DNA of 51,233 bases from Oscillospiraceae bacterium (GTDB lineage: Bacteria; Bacillota; Clostridia; Oscillospirales; Oscillospiraceae), in NCBI GenBank assembly GCA_016296635.1, contig JAEDIZ010000004.1, forward strand, positions 1-51,233, given 5' to 3'. A program made the position numbers and the translations under genes. Below, in pieces: positions 16,589 to 25,850 of the stretch; the first letter of the stretch is position 1, and the number at the start of each line of letters is the position of its first letter. The notes beneath the pieces are model-generated. The model did no database searches. It was not told the origin of the DNA and was given only the letters and a program-made list of their open reading frames with translations.

Positions 16589-18370
16589 TCAGCCGTTCTG
16601 TCTGCTCCATGCAGCCTGTGCGGCCTCGATCAGCTTGCTGGCGCCCTGCTGCTCGCAGGCGTCAAGATATGCGTTCCATGCGTTATCGTCTTCGATATCA
16701 AGTTCGCCGGAAATAAACTGGGAACGTGCGGCTCTCATATAGTCCTTGAAGAGCTGCTGATATTCACTGATAACTGCCTGCTCGTCTGCAGTATAGACGA
16801 GGTTCGTGACCTGCTCTGCGGGGATCGTGCCTTCGAGCGTTCTGGTACGGCACTGGATCGCGCGGACGGCCTTTCTGCTGGAGAAGGAGCCGTCATCGTG
16901 GAATGCTTCATACAGATGGGAGTAGTCCAGCAGGCCCGGGTTGATCTCGTGCCAGAGGACGCTGTTCTGCTCGCTCCACATGGACTCGTCAAGCAGATCG
17001 ATGTCAGCTTGATCACCCTGCAGAGTGGTCATGCCTTCGGTTGCCCAGGTCCATTCTCTGCCTTCCACGCCGTAGCGGCAGCGGAGCATAGCTTCGTCGC
17101 TGCTGAGGAAATCGAGGAAGCGGAATGCTACTTCGGGATTCTCGCAGTCTGCGGAAATCGCGGAGGTGTACTCAAGGTTCGGAGCCATGGTGTTTGCGTA
17201 GCCGCCGAGTTCGGTAGCGCCGGCAAGCGGCCACATATGCTCATACTCAAAGAAAGTCTCATTATCAGCCTGGGTGAAGAGAGAAGCGTGACCACCGACA
17301 ACGCCAACGATTGCAACATTGTCATCGGGCGTCCAGATGGGCTTCACTTCTGCATTGTCACTGATGGTAAAGGTCAGCGGGGAGATGAGGCCTTCCTCAT
17401 ACCACTGATTCAGAGTCTTAAGCGCTTCTCTATACTCGTCAGTGGTGTAGGGCAGCCAGATCTTGCCGTCGGTGGAGTTATAAAGATAGGTATCGTTGCA
17501 GAAAACGTATGCGTTGATCAGATACTGGAAGATGTCTGCACGATAACGGGTCAGCGCGGAGATGATGCCGATCTCGTCCTTCTGACCGTTGCCGTTAGGA
17601 TCGTCATTGACGAATGCAGTCAGAACGTCATGCAGTTCGTCGATGGTCTTGGGGAATTCGAGACCAAGCTTGTTGAGCCATTCAACATTGATCCACGCAT
17701 GGTTTGCGGTAACGTCGTTGCCGTTGGAAATCTCAGAATACGGATAGCCGTATCTGCTGCCGTCATTGGCGTCGACTGCGCAGCTGAGTGCAGTATCCAT
17801 ATAGCCAGGAACAGTAGACTCTGCACGCTCCGCAGCCTTGGTCCAATAGTATGCAAGGCCTGCATCATAGTACGGGTTCAGGTCGATGTAGTAGCCATCC
17901 TCGCCGTATTCGTTTACAGCAGAGATGCCCTTGCCTGCGCTGCGGATCATGATGTCGGGGAGCTTTTCGCCGCCGGCGACCATCAGAGACAGCTGCTGCT
18001 GTGCTTCGTCAGAATCGGAAGAGAAGTACACGAACTCAAGGTTTACACCGGTCTGCTCTTCGAGCCACTGTGTAAATTCGTTGTTTTCGTAGTCCTCAGT
18101 CTGAGCCTGCTGACGAACGCCCAGCGTCAGGGTAACTTCCTGGCCCTCGGGAACGATGGGCAGCGCGCCGGGCTCCAAACCGCTGACGTTCACGGAATCG
18201 GAAGATTCCGCTGCAGCGGGGGTTTCGGTTCCAGCGGGGGTTTCATTTGCAGCGGGGGTTTCGGTTGCTTCATGGGCATTTGTTTCTTCAGGTGCCGTTT
18301 CGGTCTTTGCACAGGCAGCAAAGGAAAGCACCATGCAAACGCAAAGAAGCAGTGCAATCAGTTTTTTCAT
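16589..18370 (-). CDS. Extracellular solute-binding lipoprotein of the glycan ABC importer
   Basis: A 593-residue family 1-type (LplA/YtcQ-like, large) sugar-binding lipoprotein. A signal peptide ends in the lipobox LSFAAC (Cys 20). It is followed by a Thr/Pro/Ala/Glu-rich linker with imperfect ETPA repeats (about residues 27-55), then the binding domain with DEAQQQLSLMVAGGEKLPD and TIDELHDVLTAFVNDDPNGNG, the latter an Asp-rich calcium-loop-like motif common in this class. It would capture oligosaccharides outside the membrane and hand them to the two permeases downstream. TTAGGAGG precedes the start. It is the first gene of the transporter run. Confidence 0.92.
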   Translation of the reverse strand: MKKLIALLLCVCMVLSFAACAKTETAPEETNAHEATETPAANETPAGTETPAAAESSDSVNVSGLEPGALPIVPEGQEVTLTLGVRQQAQTEDYENNEFTQWLEEQTGVNLEFVYFSSDSDEAQQQLSLMVAGGEKLPDIMIRSAGKGISAVNEYGEDGYYIDLNPYYDAGLAYYWTKAAERAESTVPGYMDTALSCAVDANDGSRYGYPYSEISNGNDVTANHAWINVEWLNKLGLEFPKTIDELHDVLTAFVNDDPNGNGQKDEIGIISALTRYRADIFQYLINAYVFCNDTYLYNSTDGKIWLPYTTDEYREALKTLNQWYEEGLISPLTFTISDNAEVKPIWTPDDNVAIVGVVGGHASLFTQADNETFFEYEHMWPLAGATELGGYANTMAPNLEYTSAISADCENPEVAFRFLDFLSSDEAMLRCRYGVEGREWTWATEGMTTLQGDQADIDLLDESMWSEQNSVLWHEINPGLLDYSHLYEAFHDDGSFSSRKAVRAIQCRTRTLEGTIPAEQVTNLVYTADEQAVISEYQQLFKDYMRAARSQFISGELDIEDDNAWNAYLDACEQQGASKLIEAAQAAWSRQNG

Positions 18371-18420
18371 GTTTTCCTCCTAAAATGTTTTTTGTCTTTC
18401 AAGACACCTACAGTATAAAA

Positions 18421-18446
18421 GAAGGCTGCCCTCACGGGCAACCTTC
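18421..18446 (-). terminator. Hairpin downstream of the membrane AraC regulator gene
   Basis: Arms GAAGGCTGCCC (18421-18431) and GGGCAACCTTC (18436-18446), with one mismatch, followed leftward by TTTTAT. It probably ends the regulator transcript just upstream of the binding-protein gene. Confidence 0.5.
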
Positions 18447-18539
18447 AATCCTTTTCTTTTTTCTTATTTTCTAGTATTTCACCATTATTTTTACCAATGG
18501 GCATTGAGAGTTTTTGTGCATTTCAAACAAAAAGCGCCG

Positions 18540-20672
18540 TCATTTGGCATTGTTCAGCTCTCTCATCAGGTTTTTTCGATAGGTGGCGGGGGTCTTGTTG
18601 TAATGCGATTTGAACACCCGGTAGAACGTGCTTTCTGCCGGATAGCCGCACGCTTCGGCAATATCCGAAAGACTTCTGTCGAAGTCCGCCATCAGATCGA
18701 CGACCTTTTTCATGCGCAGATCCGCAATATAATCGACAAAGCTCTGACTGGTATACTGGCGTACTGTCTCGCTGACGTCCGATTCCCTGATTTTCAGCTC
18801 TTCGGCGATCTGTGCGATGCACAGAGAGCTGTCGCAGAAGTTTTCGCGGATATATCGCATGACCTGCTGTTTTTTGTTGTCCTCCTGATTATTTTCGAGC
18901 ATATTCACCAGAGTCAGCAGTCTTTTCAGCGGATACTCAAGTCTGCAGAAATTATCCGCTGCGGAAAGACGCTCGTCATAATGCCATATTTTCAGCTCCC
19001 GTGTATCGATGCCGACCTCGTTTGCCGAGCAGAGAATGACAAAGGCCAGATTGTCGTAGAAAATCTCCGCGTGCTCGGTGTCGGTCGCCATGGCAGCCTT
19101 TCTGATCACGGTCAGGGCTTCGGCTTCATTTTTCGACAGGATACTTCTGTAAAGCTTCTCATGCGGCGTCCAGGAGATGACGATATTCTGCGCGATCCTG
19201 CTGTCGGGTGCAAAAACGCGGGCTTCAAACTTCTGCGGAATGGCGGCTCTTGCCTGCCGCAGAGCGACGTTAAAATCATCCAAATCAGAGAAAACGTCGC
19301 TGATGCCGCATTTGAGCTTCCTGTCTGAGCCGGGCGCGGCGGAATTGATCTCGTTGATTTTCAGAACCATTGCGTTCAGGCTTTCATCGTCTCCGGAAAA
19401 GAGGAAACCCATTTCCGTGCGGCTGATGATAACGGAGCGGCACTTCTTTTCCATCTGCTGCTCCACGTCCGCGGCGAGCTTCAGCTGATCGGCATTTCGC
19501 TCTGTCTCGATCAGCGCGATCCGCAGAGAATCCAGTCCGTTCAGATCTTTTTTCAGATGCTTTTCCTCTTCGACCGTCAGCGCATTGCCGAAAAACAGAC
19601 GGATCAGCTGACTCTGCACAAGTCTGTCCTTCAGCGATGCCAGCTCAAGCCCGGACTTTGTGATAAATCTGTCGAGGGCCTTCAGCTCATTCTGTGGCAG
19701 CTCCTCCTCCGACTGCATTCTTTCGACCAGCTCCTGCAGCGGTTTGGCGGAAGCCTTGGAAAACACAATGCACATTGCAAAGGCAAGCAGCAGAAACAGC
19801 CCGGAGTTGATCACCATGTTTCTGTAAAACGGCTTCATCAGCGACTGGAAATATGACATCGGCAGCCAAACCGTAACCGAAAGATTCAGCTTGGAAACAT
19901 TCGAGGTCAGCCAGTAATACTCAGCATCATCCATCGGAAAATCAGCCGGATACTGCTCAAAGATCCCGCCGTCCTTTGTCGTGATCTTCAGATAGCTTCC
20001 TTCCGGAAGCCTATCATAGTTCAAAACATTCAGCAGCATTGACTCCGGGAATATGGTCATTACGCCGGTGCTGCAGCCCGCCGGATGGGCAGTTACGATG
20101 AAATACCGGTCTGCTCCGGCTATACTGTTTATTTCAACCTCATCCACCGGATAGAGTGTCAGCGCGCTTTTCTGATGGATATTTTCCACGACGGCAGCTT
20201 CATCTGTTTTCGCGAAGCTGACACCACCGGAAAAATAGTCTGTGCAGCTTTTCACCTTGAGCTGCTTGGAACAGACCGTATCAACATCCGGAATGTATAT
20301 CATGATCTCAGTGCAGTTTCCGAGATAAGTTGCCTGCGAAATTAGCAGCGATCGGATTTCCATTGCGGCCGGATAATATTTGTATGGCAGCGCTTCAGAT
20401 TTCTCCGCAACAATTCTGGAATACGGCACGGAATGCTCAACAATATTGGGGATCTCAGAAATCGCATACAGACTGTCAGAAAGCTGCTGGCAGGAGGAAT
20501 TCAGGCTGAGCTGCACTTCGTTCAGGTTTTTCTCCACCAGCACGTCCGTCAGCTGCTCCCTGCTCGCCAGCATCACCGCCACGATCAGAACAAGAAAGCC
20601 GCACATCATTGCAAAGAATCTCCAAAAAACTGAAATCTTTTCCGTATTCCACTTTTTTCTGTTTTCCTGCAT
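18540..20672 (-). CDS. Membrane-bound AraC-family transcription regulator (YtdP/YesS-like)
   Basis: A 710-residue one-component sensor-regulator. There is a transmembrane helix near 17-37 (FFAMMCGFLVLIVAVMLA), an extracellular sensing region of ~250 residues, and a second helix near 293-312. A cytoplasmic linker follows, then a C-terminal AraC DNA-binding domain of two helix-turn-helix units (IAQIAEELKIRESDVSETVR and LSDIAEACGYPAESTFYRVF). Bacillus YtdP and YesS have this plan and control rhamnogalacturonan transport genes. The binding-protein and permease genes directly follow, so they are the likely targets. No phospho-acceptor receiver domain is seen. The start has GGAGAACGAAGAG upstream. 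Confidence 0.87.
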   Translation of the reverse strand: MQENRKKWNTEKISVFWRFFAMMCGFLVLIVAVMLASREQLTDVLVEKNLNEVQLSLNSSCQQLSDSLYAISEIPNIVEHSVPYSRIVAEKSEALPYKYYPAAMEIRSLLISQATYLGNCTEIMIYIPDVDTVCSKQLKVKSCTDYFSGGVSFAKTDEAAVVENIHQKSALTLYPVDEVEINSIAGADRYFIVTAHPAGCSTGVMTIFPESMLLNVLNYDRLPEGSYLKITTKDGGIFEQYPADFPMDDAEYYWLTSNVSKLNLSVTVWLPMSYFQSLMKPFYRNMVINSGLFLLLAFAMCIVFSKASAKPLQELVERMQSEEELPQNELKALDRFITKSGLELASLKDRLVQSQLIRLFFGNALTVEEEKHLKKDLNGLDSLRIALIETERNADQLKLAADVEQQMEKKCRSVIISRTEMGFLFSGDDESLNAMVLKINEINSAAPGSDRKLKCGISDVFSDLDDFNVALRQARAAIPQKFEARVFAPDSRIAQNIVISWTPHEKLYRSILSKNEAEALTVIRKAAMATDTEHAEIFYDNLAFVILCSANEVGIDTRELKIWHYDERLSAADNFCRLEYPLKRLLTLVNMLENNQEDNKKQQVMRYIRENFCDSSLCIAQIAEELKIRESDVSETVRQYTSQSFVDYIADLRMKKVVDLMADFDRSLSDIAEACGYPAESTFYRVFKSHYNKTPATYRKNLMRELNNAK

Positions 20673-20765
20673 ATCTCTTCGTTCTCCTTGCCGACCGGAA
20701 GTTGATCTCTTCTTTCTTTTATCATAGCACGCACCGGCTTTTCAATACAAGTACCGGCAGGTTTT

Positions 20766-23114
20766 TTATCGGATCTGCATATAATCCAAACGGAATCCGT
20801 CCTGCGTGCGCAGCGTCATGCCGTCGTCAGACAGACGCGGCGCCATATCCTTCGCCTTCTGCATGAACGCCTCAAAGGAGCCGTCCTCCCGTGCGCTTCC
20901 CATGACGCAGAGGAACGCCGAGTGTGCGCCGGCAAAACGATACTCGCACCCGGTCAGCACGTCGTCAAAGGGCACGCCCTCAATGCTCGACCAGATCGCA
21001 ATATACCCGTTCCCTTTGCAGCCGAAGAACCAGTTCGGCTCAAGCACGGATTTTTCCAGCGCATATGACGGCCAAAACAGATGCGTGAAATAGATGGGAT
21101 GGCTGTGAACGCTCAGATCATAGATCCCGCCGAGCACACGCCCCTCCTGCCTTAATGCAGGCATGATCCCGTTTCCGTACCAGTAACCGGGACGCATCTC
21201 GCATTTGTCCTTGCTGACGCCCGGATGATTGATAAATGCAACGCAGTCGATATCCAGCCCCGCATACCACAAATGCTGCTGATAGCCGAGGACACCCGGC
21301 GCGAATGCGGTCGCATGGTACCCGTATTTCCTCTGCTCCGGGGCGGCGGGCTGTCTGCCCGGGCAGCTCACCGAGGAAAGCAGATAATCCTCTGTTTTTT
21401 CAAGATTGATTTCCGCACTTCCGGAACGGTACACCATGGAAACCGGCTCTTCCATCATCCGCGGCAGATAATCCGGGATCTCAAAGCCGCTTGTTGTGAA
21501 GGTGGAAAGGAAATACGTCCGTCTTTTCGGCGCTTTCGGGCTCATATAATGGAGCAGGGACTGCATTCCCTGTCTGTGCGGCGCGATCACGTCGCGGTAA
21601 GCGCGTCCCATGGGACCGATCGCATTGCCGCGGAAGGCATGATGCGCAAGCTGCTCCAGCAGCTGCACCAGCACCTGCTTCGCCATCCGGCTGACCGATT
21701 CATCGCCGAAGTCCGCCAGCATCAGAATGGCAGACGCCGTAATGCACATGTATACTTCGCTCAGAAACTCTTCGAAGCCGTTTTCCGAAACCTGCTCCAG
21801 CCATTTTTTGCAGCGTTCGCTGCCCAGCCGGTTCATCTCCCGACCGGTTCTGCCGCTGCGCATGAAGATATCATCCGGATAAAGAAGACCCGCAGCCATC
21901 TGACATCCGTGGAACAGAAGCATATGGTTTTCGCTGGTAAAGCACATGGCGTCTTTTCCGGGTTCGTCCGTCCAGTAGCGGAAATTGAGCACCACCTGCC
22001 TGATTCTGTTTTGAAGCTCTTCGTCATCGATCCGGAAGGTCAGCGCGATCCTCAGCAGGACGGAAAGCGTAAAATCTGCGCAGTCGATGCAGGAATCGAC
22101 AAGATCCAACGACCGCATCAGGATCTTTTTGTCCAAAGCGGACAGTCTTCCGCCGTTTGCGGCCAGCCTTGCGTAGACGCCGTAGGCGAAGAGTCCCTTC
22201 GGATCCTCTTCGGGATCATACTCGCTGCCCAGCTCCACAAGCTCCGCCAGCACGTTATTTCGGTGTTCTTCAATGCTGACGTCACCGGAGCGGTAAACCG
22301 GTCTGTCATTTTCGGGGATCTCAAGATTTCGCGTCAGACGCTCCCCGTGCAGCGAGACAGACAGATCAATTTCCTCGCATCCTGCGCCCATATCCAAAAT
22401 ATCGCCCTTTTCCCAAAGGACGGTTTTTTTGCCGTTTTTATACCTCAGCTCTGCCAGGCAGGCGGCAGGCGGCGCCGACTGCGCGACTAAACTCTGTCCC
22501 TTCGGTCTGACTCCGTCCAGCCATGCGTCAGCTGCCATCATCTGCGTAACGCTGCCATCCGGATCCGGCAGCGTATTTGAAAGCTCTGCAAGATCGCCCT
22601 GCAGCTGAATGCCGAAGATGTTTCTCGTATCGCGGATGCCGAGATTATAGCAGTGCACAAATATATCGTTTCTGCCCTGCTTCAGACGAATGGCAGCAGT
22701 CAACCGCCGCATGGGCTGATAGACGGGGATCTCATGCCTTATGACCTTTTCACCATTGACCCATACGTCCGTTCCGGGATAGCACCACAGACACATGACC
22801 TGCTCCGTGTCCTTCGCTGCTTCCACCTGCGTAAAGGCATAGAAGTTTACAGTGCACAAATGGAAATAAAAATCGCTTAAATCCACAAAGATGTTATTTC
22901 CCGTATAGCGGTAGCGCCACGTCTGGCCGGAATAGGATTCACCGCAAGCAACACGATGCGGAGCTTCACATTCCTCACACGCAATGCGTGCGCGCAGTCG
23001 GTTCTCAATGTCTTCCATCGGAATGTTCGATGTGTCTACATCAACATCACCGAGTTTGGGCCCGCATATCAGCCATCTGGTAAGGAACCCATTGGTTGTT
23101 TCCACATTCTTCAT
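20766..23114 (-). CDS. Large uncharacterised protein in glycan locus, possible hydrolase or lyase
   Basis: A 782-residue soluble protein with no signal peptide and no family I can name. The N-terminal ~230 residues look like a beta-sandwich sugar-binding domain (FLTRWLICGP, then WCYPGTDVWVNGEKV). The middle (about 330-520) is helical and suits an (alpha/alpha) toroid, with ENHMLLFHGCQMAAGLLYPD and GFEEFLSEVYMCITASAI. The C-terminal part is beta-rich with WYGNGIMPALRQEG. This three-part plan is common in polysaccharide lyases and in some hydrolases, so an enzyme on imported oligosaccharides is plausible, but the activity is unknown. The ATG at 23114 has GGAG seven bases upstream. It follows the GH3 gene by 48 bp, likely co-transcribed. 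Confidence 0.6.
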   Translation of the reverse strand: MKNVETTNGFLTRWLICGPKLGDVDVDTSNIPMEDIENRLRARIACEECEAPHRVACGESYSGQTWRYRYTGNNIFVDLSDFYFHLCTVNFYAFTQVEAAKDTEQVMCLWCYPGTDVWVNGEKVIRHEIPVYQPMRRLTAAIRLKQGRNDIFVHCYNLGIRDTRNIFGIQLQGDLAELSNTLPDPDGSVTQMMAADAWLDGVRPKGQSLVAQSAPPAACLAELRYKNGKKTVLWEKGDILDMGAGCEEIDLSVSLHGERLTRNLEIPENDRPVYRSGDVSIEEHRNNVLAELVELGSEYDPEEDPKGLFAYGVYARLAANGGRLSALDKKILMRSLDLVDSCIDCADFTLSVLLRIALTFRIDDEELQNRIRQVVLNFRYWTDEPGKDAMCFTSENHMLLFHGCQMAAGLLYPDDIFMRSGRTGREMNRLGSERCKKWLEQVSENGFEEFLSEVYMCITASAILMLADFGDESVSRMAKQVLVQLLEQLAHHAFRGNAIGPMGRAYRDVIAPHRQGMQSLLHYMSPKAPKRRTYFLSTFTTSGFEIPDYLPRMMEEPVSMVYRSGSAEINLEKTEDYLLSSVSCPGRQPAAPEQRKYGYHATAFAPGVLGYQQHLWYAGLDIDCVAFINHPGVSKDKCEMRPGYWYGNGIMPALRQEGRVLGGIYDLSVHSHPIYFTHLFWPSYALEKSVLEPNWFFGCKGNGYIAIWSSIEGVPFDDVLTGCEYRFAGAHSAFLCVMGSAREDGSFEAFMQKAKDMAPRLSDDGMTLRTQDGFRLDYMQIR

Positions 23115-23162
23115 TACGTTTCTCCATACTGTAAGCGCAGAATAAACAGTCAAATTGTCCGT

Positions 23163-25670
23163 TTATGCCCGATAGGATTCTGCATCCTCATACTGGTTCG
23201 ACTGCAAAATCACATGAACCGTATGCGCGATGCAAAGCTGCAGCTGCTCCATTGTCAGACTCCCGTCTGCCAGCGCCTGCCTGATGCTCTCGTGATCGTA
23301 CAGCTGCCCCGGCATAACGAGGTCATTGCCTGCGCGAATACAGCCGGCGGCCGTGCAGTCTCTCGTGGTGTTCCAGTCCGTCATGATCGTTCCGCCGAAA
23401 TTCCATTCTTTTCTTGCAACGGTCGTACAAAGATCATAACTGTTCGCAGTATGAATCCCGTTGACCAAATTATAGCTCGTCATGATCGACATGGGCTGCG
23501 ATTTTTTTACGGCGATCTCAAAACCCTTCAGGTAGATTTCACGCAGGGCACGTTCCTTGATAACGCTGTCAGAACCCGTCCGATTATCCTCCTGATTGTT
23601 GCAGCAGAAATGCTTGATGGTCGTTCCGCACCCCGGTACGGACTGCACGCCCTTTGTCATGGCGGCGGCAATCGTTCCGGATACAAACGGATCCTCGGAA
23701 TAATACTCGAAATTCCGTCCGCAGAGCGGATTTCTGTGGATATTCATACCGGGTGCAAGCCAAAGTGTGACGTCAAACAGACACATTTCCTCTGCAACTG
23801 CAGCGCCGACCGTTTCAATGAGCGCGGTATTCCAGGTCTGCGCCAGAAGCGTACCCACCGGGATCGCCGTGCAGAACTGGTAATGGGTTTCTCCGATCTC
23901 CTCGTCCTTATCATCGGCAAAAAAGCCGTTTTCAAAGCTCTTTTTGAAAGGCGCGGGAACGATCTTTCCCTCCTGCACCTGATAGGTTTTATTCAGGCGC
24001 AGGCCCGCCGGGCCGTCTGCAAGAACGATATTTGCAAGCCCTGCTCCCAGCGCGCAGTCGCTGGTTTCCGCTGCCGATCCGGGCACGGAGATGCCGGACG
24101 AGCCGATATTGCTTCCCTGCCGTCTGACGGGATTTCCGGTCGCCAGCAGCACAAGCTGTTCAGGCCGCAGGCTCTGAACGAGTTCCATCTCCGGCGAATC
24201 CGCGAGCTCATCTTCTCTGTCATAATCGACGGCAGCAAGCGAAACATCCTGCTCTGTGATTGCAAGGCACGGCAGCCTCTGCGCTTTCTTTTCCATATCC
24301 GCGCGGCGGGCAGATACCGCTTCGCCTGCAGCAGTTTCCCGGTAACTCAGTTCTGCGAAATCCTCCGCGACCGGGCAAATGTTTCTCAGCTGCTCTGCAG
24401 CGATCTCCTCCTGCAGCGTAAGGGAACCGGCAAGCACGCTGTCAGCCAGACTGCTGCCTGCAAAGATTCCGTACACGCCCGGCTCGAGAATATAACGGGC
24501 AGTTTTCTCTTCAAAGGATGTCAACTGCTCCACATCAAATGAAATGTGCAGCGTCTGACTTTCACCGGGGGCGAGCAGCTCCGTTTTTTCGAAGCCGACC
24601 AGTCTGCGGTATTCCTTTTCCAGCTTGCCGGTCGGGCAGGAAACGTAGATCTGCACAACCTCTTTCCCGCAGAAGGTATCGCCGGTGTTTTTTACCACCG
24701 CTTCAACGCTTACCGCCCCTTTCTCCTTTGTTACGCCGACGACCTTCACGGAAAAGTCCGTATAGGACAGTCCGAAGCCGAAGCCATAGCGCACGGGGAT
24801 GCCGAAGGTATCAAAATACCGATAGCCGACATATATGCCCTCTTCATAATACTCTTTTTCCACATTTGAGTTATTGTGAGAGAAGGTCTTCGCATTGGGA
24901 TAATCCTTGTAGGCGTAAGCCCAGGTATCTGTCAGCTTTCCACTCGGCGTGACCTTGCCGGTCAGCACGTCTGCCACCGCATTGCCGGTTTCCATGCCCG
25001 GCTGCGAAATATACAGTACGCTCTTGATAGCCGGATATCTGTCGATAAAAGAGCAGTCCACAACGCCGCCCGCGTTGATCAGCACGATCACGTTCGGATA
25101 AACGGCACAGATGCCGGAAAGCAGCGCTTCCTCTTCATCAGACAGTATATAATCGCCCTTTTCGGCATGACGGTCGGCGCCTTCGCCGGCAATTCGGCTC
25201 AAAACAAAAACGGCAGTTTCCGCATCGGTTTTCTCTGCCATACGGCCCGTCGGTCTGTAATACGGCGTAGTGCTGTAAACCTCAAAGAAGTCCGAAGCGG
25301 AGGACCGGCAGCGGGACAGAATATCCTGCCGCCAGGCAAGGCGGGTCGTGTCATATTGCTGCTGATAGTCCTCCAGCCACGATTTTGTTGTAACGGTAAA
25401 CCCGGCATTGAGAAGACCTCTGTAAATATTGATGCTCTCCCGCTCGTTGACGTCGCCGGAGCCGGTGCCGCCCTTTACGGTTTTGATCGCGCCGGAGCCG
25501 TATAAGGCAATTTTGCACTTATCGGAGATCGGCAAAAAATGATTGTCATTTTTCAGAAGTACAATACCCTCGCAGGCGGCACTTCGTGCCAGATCGCGGT
25601 GGGGCGCTTCATAAGCTCTCGGTTCCGTTGAGGTCGTTCCGGGAAGATCTCTTTTTCTGATCGTTTTCAT
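23163..25670 (-). CDS. Domain-permuted GH3 glycosidase
   Basis: An 835-residue GH3 enzyme (beta-glucosidase/xylosidase-type) with swapped domain order. The alpha/beta sandwich comes first (ACEGIVLLKNDNHFLPI, then GGTGSGDVNERESINIY), then a fibronectin-III-like domain (about 325-430). The TIM barrel is last, with IVLADGPAGLRL, IKHFCCNNQEDNRTGSDS and the nucleophile Asp in TIMTDWN (about 765). This order is known from Ruminococcus and Butyrivibrio enzymes. No signal peptide is seen, so it acts inside the cell. The start has AAGGAG six bases upstream. The promoter region carries the AraC-type direct repeats at 25766-25804, making this the first gene of a controlled transcript. Confidence 0.9.
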   Translation of the reverse strand: MKTIRKRDLPGTTSTEPRAYEAPHRDLARSAACEGIVLLKNDNHFLPISDKCKIALYGSGAIKTVKGGTGSGDVNERESINIYRGLLNAGFTVTTKSWLEDYQQQYDTTRLAWRQDILSRCRSSASDFFEVYSTTPYYRPTGRMAEKTDAETAVFVLSRIAGEGADRHAEKGDYILSDEEEALLSGICAVYPNVIVLINAGGVVDCSFIDRYPAIKSVLYISQPGMETGNAVADVLTGKVTPSGKLTDTWAYAYKDYPNAKTFSHNNSNVEKEYYEEGIYVGYRYFDTFGIPVRYGFGFGLSYTDFSVKVVGVTKEKGAVSVEAVVKNTGDTFCGKEVVQIYVSCPTGKLEKEYRRLVGFEKTELLAPGESQTLHISFDVEQLTSFEEKTARYILEPGVYGIFAGSSLADSVLAGSLTLQEEIAAEQLRNICPVAEDFAELSYRETAAGEAVSARRADMEKKAQRLPCLAITEQDVSLAAVDYDREDELADSPEMELVQSLRPEQLVLLATGNPVRRQGSNIGSSGISVPGSAAETSDCALGAGLANIVLADGPAGLRLNKTYQVQEGKIVPAPFKKSFENGFFADDKDEEIGETHYQFCTAIPVGTLLAQTWNTALIETVGAAVAEEMCLFDVTLWLAPGMNIHRNPLCGRNFEYYSEDPFVSGTIAAAMTKGVQSVPGCGTTIKHFCCNNQEDNRTGSDSVIKERALREIYLKGFEIAVKKSQPMSIMTSYNLVNGIHTANSYDLCTTVARKEWNFGGTIMTDWNTTRDCTAAGCIRAGNDLVMPGQLYDHESIRQALADGSLTMEQLQLCIAHTVHVILQSNQYEDAESYRA

Positions 25671-25737
25671 AAAAAACTCCTTTTTCAGAGACAATTTCTA
25701 AATAATAAAACCTGCACAATTATAATCCACATTCAGT

Positions 25738-25804
25738 AATATACCAATTATTATGAACAATGTCTTTGCAGTTTCTAATTAAAATATTGCAATTCTCACA
25801 CACT
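25738..25804 (-). promoter_or_regulatory. Candidate AraC operator and promoter for the GH3 transcript
   Basis: A 39-bp element at 25766-25804 holds two half-sites, TTGCAGTTT and TTGCAATTC, starting 21 bp apart, then TCACACACT. The same element is at 28551-28589 (36 of 39 identical). On the minus strand, exactly 22 bases after the element comes TATATT (25738-25743), a likely -10 box, with no good -35. The element also lies ~47 bp upstream of the divergent araC gene, so it may control that gene too. Confidence 0.75.
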
Positions 25805-25850
25805 CATGGTAAACTTTCCAAAAGCACAGACCATACAGAGGTGGATTCAC

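Noticed and set aside
18180..18290. Repeated GCGGGGGTTTC units as a possible regulatory repeat
   Set aside because: They encode the ETPA repeats of the lipoprotein linker, a common low-complexity spacer.
16439..18418. Long plus-strand frame (659 codons) opposite the solute-binding protein
   Set aside because: It is antisense to a clear lipoprotein gene and has no recognisable domain or ribosome site; a shadow of codon bias.
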